This document shows, piece by piece, positions 1-5,845 of a stretch of 10,265 nucleotides of DNA (its first letter is position 1; every line of letters begins with the position of its first letter). The position numbers and the translations under genes are program-made. The notes beneath the pieces are model-generated. The model saw nothing but the letters and a program-made list of their open reading frames with translations. It made no database searches and was not told the DNA's origin. Location: the NCBI GenBank assembly GCA_002899795.1, contig PPDG01000231.1, positions 1 to 10,265 of the forward strand, read 5' to 3'. Source of the DNA: Desulfobacteraceae bacterium (GTDB lineage: Bacteria > Desulfobacterota > Syntrophobacteria > BM002).

Positions 1-1083
1 CAAACCTCACCAAACCTTCAGGAGATTCGCGGCCGTCTGACTGCCTCCAGGAGAATTTTTGTCATCGGTCTGGTACTCCTGGCGGTAGTATCTTTTTTAT
101 CAGTTCTAGGAGCCACCGGAATCGGCCACTTGCAGATCCCGTGGGAGACTGTGATGGCTGCCATTGGTGAGGGCTTGGGTCTTTCTCCGGCTGGATCAGT
201 GGAACGCACTCCCCTGGTGGTGGTCTTTGACATTCGTTTGAGTAGGGTGATTCTTTCTTTTCTGGTGGGATCTGCCCTGGGGGTGGCCGGAGTTGTTTTC
301 CAGGGAGTCCTGAGGAATCCACTGGCTGATCCTTTCACCATTGGTGTTGCCAGCGGTGCCGCCTTTGGAGCAGCCCTGGCTTTTGCTCTGGGATTGGGGG
401 GAGCCTCCTACCTGGGGCTGGGTATCATTCCACTGTTGGCACTCGTGGGAGCCCTGGGTGCTCTGGCCCTGGTGGTTATTCTCGGCCGGGTACAAGGACG
501 CTTGCGAAGGGACACCTTGGTGCTGGCCGGGATAGTTGTAGCGACGTTTCTCTCTGCCCTCATTGCTTTGATCAAGGCACTGGATGAAGAGGCGGTTTCG
601 GCGATTGTTTTTTGGGTAATGGGGAGTTTCCAGGGACGAGGCTGGATACATGTAGCTTTTTCCCTGCCCTATCTGCTCCTGGGTTTGTATCTAGTGGCAA
701 AATGTGCCCGGGAATTGGACATTATGACGATGGGGGAAGTGCAGGCACGTCAACTCGGGGTTGAAGTGGAACGAGTGCGCCGCCGGCTTCTGGTTGGAGC
801 TAGCCTGCTTACAGCCGCAGCAGTATCGGTTTCCGGAGTAATCGGCTTTGTGGGTCTCGTGGTTCCCCATCTGGTGCGCATGACTGTGGGAGCGGCGCAT
901 CAGAGGCTCATGATTTTCAGCGGACTCCTCGGGGGCCTTGCCTTGCTCTGGTCTGATGTGGTATCACGCACCCTTTTACCTGGTGGTGAGGAGCTACCGG
1001 TTGGCGTGGTCACTGCTCTGATTGGCGGACCTTTTTTCTGCCTTCTCCTCAAGCGGAGGAGGGGAGGCGTGATTCTTGATTAG
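1..1083 (+). CDS. btuC: FecCD/BtuC-family corrinoid ABC transporter permease (5' partial)
   Basis: This is an integral inner-membrane permease of the FecCD family, which forms the homodimeric channel of vitamin B12 and siderophore importers. The reading frame is open from base 1 with no ATG or GTG start before the first membrane segment (about bases 55-110), so the true start lies just left of the window; 360 codons are visible, close to full family length. A later TTG at 130 would cut into the first helix and is unlikely. Family hallmarks include the GVVFQGVLRNPLADPFTIG stretch (bases about 289-345), GFVGLVVPHLVRM (about 844-882) and the C-terminal ELPVGVVTALIGGPFF (about 991-1038). It overlaps the ATPase gene by 8 bases, which suggests translational coupling. 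The cobalamin substrate is inferred from the BtuF-like protein and B12 synthesis genes downstream; a siderophore or heme permease has the same fold. Confidence 0.9.
   Translation, partial: QTSPNLQEIRGRLTASRRIFVIGLVLLAVVSFLSVLGATGIGHLQIPWETVMAAIGEGLGLSPAGSVERTPLVVVFDIRLSRVILSFLVGSALGVAGVVFQGVLRNPLADPFTIGVASGAAFGAALAFALGLGGASYLGLGIIPLLALVGALGALALVVILGRVQGRLRRDTLVLAGIVVATFLSALIALIKALDEEAVSAIVFWVMGSFQGRGWIHVAFSLPYLLLGLYLVAKCARELDIMTMGEVQARQLGVEVERVRRRLLVGASLLTAAAVSVSGVIGFVGLVVPHLVRMTVGAAHQRLMIFSGLLGGLALLWSDVVSRTLLPGGEELPVGVVTALIGGPFFCLLLKRRRGGVILD
1057..1066 (+). promoter_or_regulatory. Strong ribosome binding site deciding the btuD TTG start
   Basis: GGAGGGGAGG ends 9 bases before the TTG at 1076, inside the last codons of the permease gene. 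The GTG at 1069 is not usable for the ATPase because it is in the permease frame and meets the TAG at 1081. Confidence 0.7.
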
Positions 1084-1870
1084 CGTCCAAGGCTTGACCG
1101 CGAAGTACGGGGATCGAGTAGTGCTGCATGGGTTGGATTTCCATGTTGGCAAAAGCGAACTTGTCGGGCTGCTCGGTCCAAACGGAAGTGGTAAATCTAC
1201 TCTACTTCTTTGTCTTAGCAAGGTCGTGCCTTTGCACGCGGGTGAGGCAACTGTGTCCGGCCGCGAGCTTTCGGCCTACTCTGCTCGTGAGCTGGCGTTG
1301 GTGGAAGCCTCGGTGCCCCAACGTCTAGAGATCTCTTTTCCTTTTAGGTGTATTGAAGTGGTACTTATGGGGCGCTATCCACACCAACGTGAGTTTGGCA
1401 GTGATAGCGACGAAGACTTGACCAGAGCTATGGAGGCCATGCGCCTTACTGACACCCTGGATCTAGCGCAAAGGCGGATCACTGAGATTTCCGGAGGAGA
1501 AGCACAGCGGGTGATTATTGCTAGGACCCTGGCCCAGGAAGCAGAACTCCTGCTGCTCGATGAAGCCACAGCCAACCTGGATGTGGCTCACAAGATGCAG
1601 ATGTTCGACCTCTTCTCGGAAAAGAACAACCAAGGTGCCACTTTCCTGTGCGCTATGCATGATTTGAATCTGGCAGCCCTTTACTGCCAGCGTTTGATTT
1701 TTCTGAAGAACGGGCGCATCAGCGTTGATGGTCCTACCATGGAGACCTTTACTGAGGAGAATCTGTCAAAGATCTATGAGACTGAGGTCAGAATTATCCC
1801 GCACCCTGATACTGGTGTGCCTCAAGCGATGTTTGTGCCAGGGGCAGAGAGTATAGAGCATAGAGCATAG
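1076..1870 (+). CDS. btuD: Corrinoid/iron-chelate ABC transporter ATP-binding protein
   Basis: This cytoplasmic ATPase powers the BtuC-type permease. Visible motifs of its 264 residues are Walker A GPNGSGKST (34-42), Q-loop Gln82, ABC signature SGGEAQR (139-145), Walker B LLLLDEA with Asp162-Glu163, and the switch His195 in AMHDLN. All catalytic residues are present, so it should be active. The start is TTG at 1076: the frame is blocked upstream by a TGA at 1070, there is no nearby ATG, and a strong GGAGGGGAGG Shine-Dalgarno sequence lies at 1057-1066. The start overlaps the permease stop. The last residues (SIEHRA) are encoded by a heptamer repeat (TAGAGCA units from 1854), so the C-terminal tail may be newly acquired. 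Assignment to BtuD rather than FecE/FhuC rests on the neighbourhood. Confidence 0.92.
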   Translation: MISVQGLTAKYGDRVVLHGLDFHVGKSELVGLLGPNGSGKSTLLLCLSKVVPLHAGEATVSGRELSAYSARELALVEASVPQRLEISFPFRCIEVVLMGRYPHQREFGSDSDEDLTRAMEAMRLTDTLDLAQRRITEISGGEAQRVIIARTLAQEAELLLLDEATANLDVAHKMQMFDLFSEKNNQGATFLCAMHDLNLAALYCQRLIFLKNGRISVDGPTMETFTEENLSKIYETEVRIIPHPDTGVPQAMFVPGAESIEHRA

Positions 1871-2048
1871 AGAAATACAGCTGGCAGGAAGCAGTGAGCA
1901 GCGGGCAGAGAGAGATTATTACGAATTTCGGATTTCGAAACTGGGAACCCGCCCGAAGGGTGGGAGTCCGAAGGACAATTGCGAATTGAAAAAAAGGTTG
2001 GAAGACTGAGGACAGCAAAAAACTAGGAACTAAGCACTAAGCACAAGG
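1854..2048. repeat. Block of heptanucleotide tandem repeats with four different unit sequences
   Basis: The spacer between btuD and btuF reads as consecutive 7-base-period runs. TAGAGCA occurs at 1854 and 1861 with TAGAGAA at 1868. CAGnnnG occurs five times at 1878, 1885, 1892, 1899 and 1906. ATTACGA (1918) is followed by ATTTCGG (1925) and ATTTCGA (1932). Later come AACTAGG (2021), AACTAAG (2028), CACTAAG (2035) and CACAAGG (2042). Only the period is shared between runs. The first run overlaps the 3' end of btuD. A small hairpin lies between the runs at 1948-1964. No gene is visible here. Confidence 0.8.
1948..1964 (+). other. Short GC-rich stem-loop in the btuD-btuF spacer
   Basis: CCCGCCC (1948-1954) can pair with GGGTGGG (1958-1964), including one G-U pair, around a GAA loop. 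There is no T-run after it, so it is not a convincing intrinsic terminator. It might attenuate or stabilise the mRNA between btuCD and btuF. Confidence 0.4.
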
Positions 2049-2078
2049 TCAAACACCGGAGAGTTGACGGCGAACAAG

Positions 2079-2981
2079 ATGTCTCGTTTTGGTCGATACA
2101 CAATGGCTGTGCTACTCACTTTGGAGTTGCTGCTGTTTCTCCCGGCGATGGCGTCGGCAGAAGTGAGAATAACCGACGACCTGGGGCAGGTCATTTCCTT
2201 GGAGGGGCCTGCCAGGAGAATCATTTCACTCTATGGAGCTTACAGTGAAATCTTTTTCGCCATGGGACTAGAAGACCGTCTGGTGGCCCGGACCAGGGCG
2301 GATCTTTTTCCTCCGGCTATTTTAAGCAAACCGAGTGTGGGAACCCACCTCCGGCCCAACATGGAGCTGGTGCTGGGGTTGCAGCCGGATCTCATTATTC
2401 AAGCCTCCGGAAGGAAATATGGACACGAGGTCATCCGACAGATAGAGGAAAGAGGGTTAGTAGTAGCTTCCTTTCAGCCAAATACTTTTGAGGAGCTTTT
2501 CTCAGTCATTCACAGGCTGGGAACTCTCACTGGCAACGAGGAAACGGCCGACCGGTTAGTGAAGCAATTGCGGGGTCGACTCCAGCAATTGAGCCAGAGG
2601 CTGACCGCAACTGAGCACCGACCCAGTGTGTTTTTTGAGGTGCGTTATCCAAATCTCCTGGGGGCAGGACAACAATCCATTGTGAATGATGTGATTCTAA
2701 AGGCCGGGGGCATCAACTGTCTGCCAAACAGAAAGAAACTGGTTCGGATCAATATCGAAACCCTGGTTGGCTACAATCCTGAGGTGTACGTGGTCCAAAA
2801 AGGTCCCATGAACCGCAATCCGGTCGAGCCAAAATCCCGGCCAAATTTTCGGGTCATAAAGGCGGTGGAAGAGGGTCGGGTCCTGTTCGTGGATGAGCAC
2901 ATTTTTTCCCGACCAGGACCCAGGTCGGTGGAAGCGGTGGAGAAGTTGGCGGCATTTCTACATCCGAATTTCAGTCGGTAG
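2079..2981 (+). CDS. btuF: Periplasmic corrinoid-binding protein of ABC importer
   Basis: This is a substrate-binding protein of the BtuF/FecB class (helical-backbone metal/cobalamin receptor fold), expected to deliver corrinoid to the BtuCD complex. From ATG 2079 it has 300 residues. It starts with a signal peptide: MSRFGRYTM, a hydrophobic stretch at 9-22, then a probable cleavage after AMASA (residue 27). The N-lobe has the family-style PARRIISLYGAYSEIFFAMG (44-63) and NMELVLGLQPDLII (94-107). The C-lobe has NLLGAGQQSIVNDVILKAGG (192-211) and the closing SRPGPRSVEAVEKLAAFLHP (277-296). A TTG at 2064 in the same frame is directly abutted by GGAGAG (2058-2063), too close to serve it, so ATG 2079 is preferred although its own Shine-Dalgarno is poor. 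It could bind another tetrapyrrole or siderophore; context favours B12. Confidence 0.85.
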   Translation: MSRFGRYTMAVLLTLELLLFLPAMASAEVRITDDLGQVISLEGPARRIISLYGAYSEIFFAMGLEDRLVARTRADLFPPAILSKPSVGTHLRPNMELVLGLQPDLIIQASGRKYGHEVIRQIEERGLVVASFQPNTFEELFSVIHRLGTLTGNEETADRLVKQLRGRLQQLSQRLTATEHRPSVFFEVRYPNLLGAGQQSIVNDVILKAGGINCLPNRKKLVRINIETLVGYNPEVYVVQKGPMNRNPVEPKSRPNFRVIKAVEEGRVLFVDEHIFSRPGPRSVEAVEKLAAFLHPNFSR

Positions 2982-3039
2982 CCCGAAGTCTAGGGAGCAA
3001 CGGGTCATGAGCACTAAGTTGTTGCTCAGGAGCAATTGA

Positions 3040-3090
3040 AAAGATGAACATCGAACATCGAACGTTCAACATCGAATTTTGAATGGGAAA
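3040..3090 (+). repeat. Left inverted arm of the four-helix-bundle element (7-base period)
   Basis: Heptads run in register: AGATGAA (3042), CATCGAA (3049, 3056, 3070), CGTTCAA (3063), TTTTGAA (3077), TGGGAAA (3084). The stretch 3040-3076 is nearly the reverse complement of 3586-3622: over the five heptads I count 32 of 35 identities, and one of the three differences would be a G-U wobble in RNA. Confidence 0.8.
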
Positions 3091-3094
3091 GAAG

Positions 3095-3187
3095 ATGAAG
3101 AAGCAAGCGTATCATTTTGAGAAACGCTGCTCGAAGAAAGAATGCACATCGAACGTCCAACATCGAACATTGAATGGGAAAAGATGA
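3095..3187 (+). pseudogene. Truncated 5' duplicate of the four-helix-bundle gene (30-codon remnant)
   Basis: The reading MKKQAYHFEKRCSKK (from ATG 3095) is a diverged copy of the start of the downstream gene, MKRQSYDLEERLLEY. The upstream heptads CATCGAA, CGTTCAA, CATCGAA and TGGGAAA are duplicated too, with an offset of about 91 bases (3056 versus 3147). After about 15 codons the similarity ends and the frame runs through the second copy's repeat arm to a TGA at 3185-3187. That TGA overlaps the ATG (3184) of the intact gene as ATGA, so if translated the remnant could couple to it. I read it as a partial tandem duplication, not as a functional gene. Confidence 0.6.
3147..3181 (+). repeat. Second copy of the left heptad arm, directly before the intact gene
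   Basis: Five heptads: CATCGAA (3147), CGTCCAA (3154), CATCGAA (3161), CATTGAA (3168), TGGGAAA (3175). It repeats 3056-3090 with few changes and can pair in part with the downstream arm around 3586-3620. Read in the gene frame from ATG 3142 it would give MHIERPTSNIEWEK, which I regard as translated repeat and not protein. Confidence 0.75.
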
Positions 3188-3549
3188 AGAGACAATCATA
3201 TGACCTGGAAGAAAGGCTGCTCGAGTATTCGGTGCACATCATAAAGATTGTTGAACAACTACCAAAAACCAGAGTAGGCAACCATGTTGCGGGTCAATTG
3301 TTAAAATCGGGCACTTCACCTTATCCAAACCATGGCGAAGCCCAGGCAGCGGAGTCCCCAAAGGACTTTATCCATAAGCTTCGTATTTCATTAAAGGAAC
3401 TTAGGGAGACTCAGAGATGGTTAAAACTTATTCAGCGTGTGCCACTCATCAATAAACCTAAACTACTCGATGATATTCTTCAGGAAACAGAAGAATTAAT
3501 TAAAATTTTCGTTACGAGTATCAAAACGGCTGAAAAGAAAAAGAAATAA
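3184..3549 (+). CDS. Four-helix bundle protein (23S rRNA intervening-sequence / S23 family)
   Basis: The 121-residue product matches the small four-helix-bundle family encoded in intervening sequences of bacterial 23S rRNA and as free-standing genes; relatives include the Avd accessory protein of diversity-generating retroelements. Recognisable features are the opening MKRQSYDLEERLLEYSV, QLPKTRVGNHVAGQLLKSGTSP (24-45), GEAQAAESPKDFIHKL (50-65), LKELRETQRWLKL (69-81) and a basic tail KTAEKKKK. Molecular function in the family is unknown; Avd-type members form basic, nucleic-acid-binding oligomers. ATG 3184 is chosen over ATG 3142 because the latter's extra 14 codons lie in the repeat arm and family members begin at MKRQSYD. 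The gene sits between inverted arms and has no evident link to B12 synthesis; it is probably an insertion between btuF and cbiL. Confidence 0.85.
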   Translation: MKRQSYDLEERLLEYSVHIIKIVEQLPKTRVGNHVAGQLLKSGTSPYPNHGEAQAAESPKDFIHKLRISLKELRETQRWLKLIQRVPLINKPKLLDDILQETEELIKIFVTSIKTAEKKKK

Positions 3550-3550
3550 C

Positions 3551-3622
3551 CGTTAAATGTTCGGTATTCGATATTTGTCTTTTCATTCGACGTTGGACGT
3601 TCGATGTTCGACGTTCATCTTT
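3551..3622 (+). repeat. Right inverted arm of the four-helix-bundle element (7-base period)
   Basis: Ten heptads follow the stop codon: CGTTAAA (3551), TGTTCGG (3558), TATTCGA (3565), TATTTGT (3572), CTTTTCA (3579), TTCGACG (3586), TTGGACG (3593), TTCGATG (3600), TTCGACG (3607), TTCATCT (3614). The portion 3586-3622 mirrors 3040-3076 as an inverted repeat, so a transcript of the whole unit could fold with the gene in the loop. Confidence 0.8.
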
Positions 3623-3740
3623 CAAAACAACCCCGTATGGCATAAATGCAACCTGGGAACGTTTACAAAATAACTTAGCGCTTATGGGGCAACGGGTGGT
3701 GTGTAGACCACTAAGGTCACAAACTAAAAGGATGAGAGCT

Positions 3741-4457
3741 ATGAAACCTGGAACCTTATACGGAGTAGGTGTTGGGCCTGGAGATCCAGAACTTATCACG
3801 CTTAAAGCAATGAGAGTGCTGAACCAGGTGGAGGTGATTTTTGCCGCTGCCTCGAGCAAGAATGAGTACTCCCTAGCACTTGAGAATGCAAAATCTCACA
3901 TGCTGAACGGCGCAGAGGTCGTAAGGCTCAGTTTTCCAATGACCCGAGAGCAGGAAACCTTGGAAAGAGCTTGGGAAGAAAATGCGCGTCTGATTCTGGA
4001 GTTTGTCCAAAAAGGCAAGGACGTAGCATTCATTACCATTGGAGATCCTCTCACCTACTCCACCTTCGGATACGTGATGCAGACCATCCAGGAGATGGCT
4101 CCAGAAGTGCCCGTCCATGTTATTCCTGGTGTTACCTCTTACCAAGCTGCTACTGCAGCTGCTCATGAAATAGTAGCAGCACAAGAGGAGACCTTCTGTG
4201 TGATTTCCGGCTCTAAAGGAGGAGAGCAACTTAAGGAGATGATCAACAAGGTAGACTGCGTGGTAATGCTAAAGGTGTATCGACATTTAGACAAGATACT
4301 GGACATACTCGAGGATCTCGGCATACAGGAAGGGGTCACCCTCGTGTCTCGATGTGGTATGGAAGATCAGGTGATCTGCAAGAATCCGCAGGAATTACGG
4401 GGCAAGAAGGTTCCATATCTTTCACTGATGATAGTGAAAAAGAGCAAAGAAAGTTAG
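3741..4457 (+). CDS. cbiL: Precorrin-2 / cobalt-factor II C20-methyltransferase
   Basis: This is an S-adenosylmethionine-dependent methyltransferase of the tetrapyrrole (CobA/CbiL) superfamily that methylates C20 of precorrin-2 (CobI) or cobalt-factor II (CbiL) in corrin-ring synthesis. The product has 238 residues, a normal family length. Motifs: the N-terminal LYGVGVGPGDPELITLKA (6-23), GDPLTYSTFGYV (101-112) and IPGVTSYQAATAAA (128-141), the usual CobI/CbiL pattern; the C-terminal LVSRCGMEDQ (201-210) also fits. Start ATG 3741 has AGGA 8 bases upstream; ATG 3732 in the same frame lies against the Shine-Dalgarno, and ATG 3684 would add a non-family leader. The symbol cbiL assumes the anaerobic route, which I infer from the general character of the locus; cobI is the alternative. 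No cobalamin riboswitch was recognised in the 191 bases upstream. Confidence 0.9.
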   Translation: MKPGTLYGVGVGPGDPELITLKAMRVLNQVEVIFAAASSKNEYSLALENAKSHMLNGAEVVRLSFPMTREQETLERAWEENARLILEFVQKGKDVAFITIGDPLTYSTFGYVMQTIQEMAPEVPVHVIPGVTSYQAATAAAHEIVAAQEETFCVISGSKGGEQLKEMINKVDCVVMLKVYRHLDKILDILEDLGIQEGVTLVSRCGMEDQVICKNPQELRGKKVPYLSLMIVKKSKES

Positions 4458-4465
4458 TGGGCAGC

Positions 4466-4487
4466 CCTTCGACAGGCTCAGGACAGG
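4466..4487 (+). repeat. 22-base dispersed repeat, copy 1
   Basis: The unit begins CCTTCGACA and ends CTCAGGACAGG. It recurs at 5879-5900 with one difference in 22 (G versus A at the tenth base). Here it is flanked by CAGCC (4462-4466) and GGCTG (4486-4490), which can pair as a weak stem. It lies just after the cbiL stop; copy 2 lies just after the Gate-protein stop. Confidence 0.75.
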
Positions 4488-4524
4488 CTGGCAGTCGTTT
4501 CAACTAGGTACTAGACACTATTGG

Positions 4525-4763
4525 GTCATTTGCCTTCGGCGTCAATAGGGCTAGCGCCCGTCATTACGCCTGACGGCTGTCATTAAGTTGTCTCAACGCT
4601 ACGATGACAATTAACTATGAATGACAGCGTAGCGTATTGACCTAATTACCACAAATGACGCCGCAGGCATATTGACAGCGAAGCGTAATGACGGCCACTT
4701 TCAGTGGCCAAATGACTACGAATGACAGTTGAGCGCAGCGAGCGCGAAGAAATGACGAATGAC
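4525..4763. repeat. AATGAC/GTCATT-punctuated mini-hairpin array with orientation switch
   Basis: Most of the 301-base gap between cbiL and the next gene is this array. Four GTCATT-like words (4525, 4541, 4560, 4579) are followed by ten AATGAC-like words on the same strand, their reverse complement (4603, 4620, 4636, 4654, 4671, 4687, 4711, 4721, 4751, 4758). Many spacers are small palindromes: GCC-TTC-GGC (4532-4540), GGGC-TAGC-GCCC (4548-4559), GCC-TGAC-GGC (4568-4577), GCC-GCA-GGC (4660-4668), GGCCACT-TTC-AGTGGCC (4693-4709), GCGC-AGCGA-GCGC (4733-4745). The last AATGAC supplies the ATG of the following gene. The short remainder (4488-4524) shows nothing else. Confidence 0.75.
4693..4709 (+). 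other. Perfect 7-bp stem-loop inside the array
   Basis: GGCCACT (4693-4699) and AGTGGCC (4703-4709) are perfect reverse complements around TTC. It is the longest of the array's mini-hairpins and lies 50 bases before the next start codon. No T-tract follows, so a terminator role is not supported. Confidence 0.55.
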
Positions 4764-5835
4764 AAGTGGCACTTTGAAAACAAAGAAGAGGACTTCACCC
4801 TGGCTGCTATACGGTATCCTGGCCGCTCTTTTGCTACTGGCTCTGCTGGTTTTTTATTTTGGCAGTCCAACCATCTCTTCGTCCTTTAAAGATCCAGCTT
4901 TTCTCTGGAAACGTCTTGTCAAACCACTGCTGCGCATGACCCTTCTCATTTCTCTCGGGCTTTTCGCCGGCCAGATTATCGAAGCTTCAGGCTGGACCGG
5001 CCGTCTCTCAGCCATTGTGCGACCGCTGATGCGTTGGGGCCACTTACCGGATGGGTCTGGAGCTTCTTTCACCACCGCCTTCGTTTCCGGCACAGCAGCT
5101 CAGGCCATGCTGGTGACCTTCCATGAGGAAGGGAAGCTCACCAGAAAAGAAGTGATTTTAACCAGTCTGTTGAATGGTTTGCCGGCCTATTTCCTCCATC
5201 TCCCCACGACATTTTTCATAATTCTTCCGCTGGCAGGTCAGGCCGGACTTCTCTATCTAGTTTTGACGTTGCTGGCCACACTACTGCGAACGGCCGGGCT
5301 GATAACTTACTCGAGATTTTCACTGCCACCGCGTCCTGTGGAGATGGCGGACGAGAAAAAAACGAAAAAGGATTGGCAGGCTCTTATTCAGGATACCTGG
5401 CAGAAATTCGTCAAACGGTTGAAGCGGATTATGCTGCTTGTGGTTCCGGTCTATCTGGTAGTGATGCTAGTAAGCCAATTGGGTTTTTTCACCTGGCTAC
5501 GGTTGCAGCTCGCGGGGGGGATCACCTCCACTGTGGTTCCGATAGAATCCATGAGTGTAGTAATTTTTAGTTTGGTGGCTGAATTTACTTCCGGATTTGC
5601 AGCAGCCGGGGCTCTATTGGATGCCGGGACCCTCACTATCAGGGAAACGGTGGTTGCATTGCTCTTGGGAAACGTTATTGCAACCCCTGTGAGGGCCTTA
5701 AGGCACCAGCTTCCTTACTACATGGGAATTTTCCAGCCGAAGCTTGGGGGACTACTAATTGCTCTGGGGCAAACGCTCAGGGTGATCAGCGTGATTATAG
5801 TTGGGGCGGCATATGTACTGCTGACAGCTTTTTAG
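4759..5835 (+). CDS. Nucleoside-recognition (Gate) domain membrane protein
   Basis: A 358-residue polytopic membrane protein resembling the nucleoside-recognition/Gate domain family, which also occurs in FeoB, concentrative nucleoside transporters and spore-maturation proteins SpmA/SpmB. Hydrophobic segments lie at about 14-36, 57-78, 104-120, 133-155, 160-180, 222-245, 262-285 and 334-356. The repeated Gate-like halves have small-residue turns: GASFTTAFVSGTAAQAM (101-117) with NGLPAYFLHLPTTF (139-152), and EFTSGFAAAGALLDAG (275-290) with GNVIATPVRALRHQ (304-317). A charged loop, DEKKTKKDW (198-206), separates the halves. The ATG at 4759 is the last AATGAC of the upstream array, with no good Shine-Dalgarno; a TTG at 4774 is the other option before the first helix. 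Substrate unknown. Its place between two B12 synthesis genes suggests movement of a corrinoid, cobalt or nucleotide-loop precursor; this is inference only. Confidence 0.75.
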   Translation: MTSGTLKTKKRTSPWLLYGILAALLLLALLVFYFGSPTISSSFKDPAFLWKRLVKPLLRMTLLISLGLFAGQIIEASGWTGRLSAIVRPLMRWGHLPDGSGASFTTAFVSGTAAQAMLVTFHEEGKLTRKEVILTSLLNGLPAYFLHLPTTFFIILPLAGQAGLLYLVLTLLATLLRTAGLITYSRFSLPPRPVEMADEKKTKKDWQALIQDTWQKFVKRLKRIMLLVVPVYLVVMLVSQLGFFTWLRLQLAGGITSTVVPIESMSVVIFSLVAEFTSGFAAAGALLDAGTLTIRETVVALLLGNVIATPVRALRHQLPYYMGIFQPKLGGLLIALGQTLRVISVIIVGAAYVLLTAF

Positions 5836-5845
5836 CTGCCAGCAG
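5818..5845 (+). terminator. Stem-loop across the Gate-protein stop codon; possible weak terminator or processing site
   Basis: The arms 5818-5828 (CTGCTGACAGC) and 5835-5845 (GCTGCCAGCAG) pair at 10 of 11 positions around loop TTTTTA, with a single A-C mismatch at 5824/5839. The stop codon TAG (5833-5835) sits in the loop and arm. The only T-run is in the loop and none follows the stem, so classic Rho-independent termination is doubtful; it may instead protect the mRNA 3' end. Confidence 0.4.

Noticed and set aside
3142..3183. Upstream ATG at 3142 as the start of the four-helix-bundle gene
   Set aside because: The added MHIERPTSNIEWEK is a translation of the heptad repeat arm, and the family normally begins at MKRQSYD-like residues.
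3662..3688. Possible sigma-70 promoter for cbiL (TTTACA at 3662 and TATGGG at 3683)
   Set aside because: The spacing is only 15 bases and the -10 match is poor.
3623..3740. Cobalamin riboswitch upstream of cbiL
   Set aside because: I could not find the conserved B12-box pattern or a convincing multi-stem arrangement, only a small GTGGT/ACCAC stem.
4525..4763. CRISPR array
   Set aside because: The repeated word is only 6 bases, spacing is irregular (7-30 bases), orientation switches, and spacers are palindromic; no cas genes are present.
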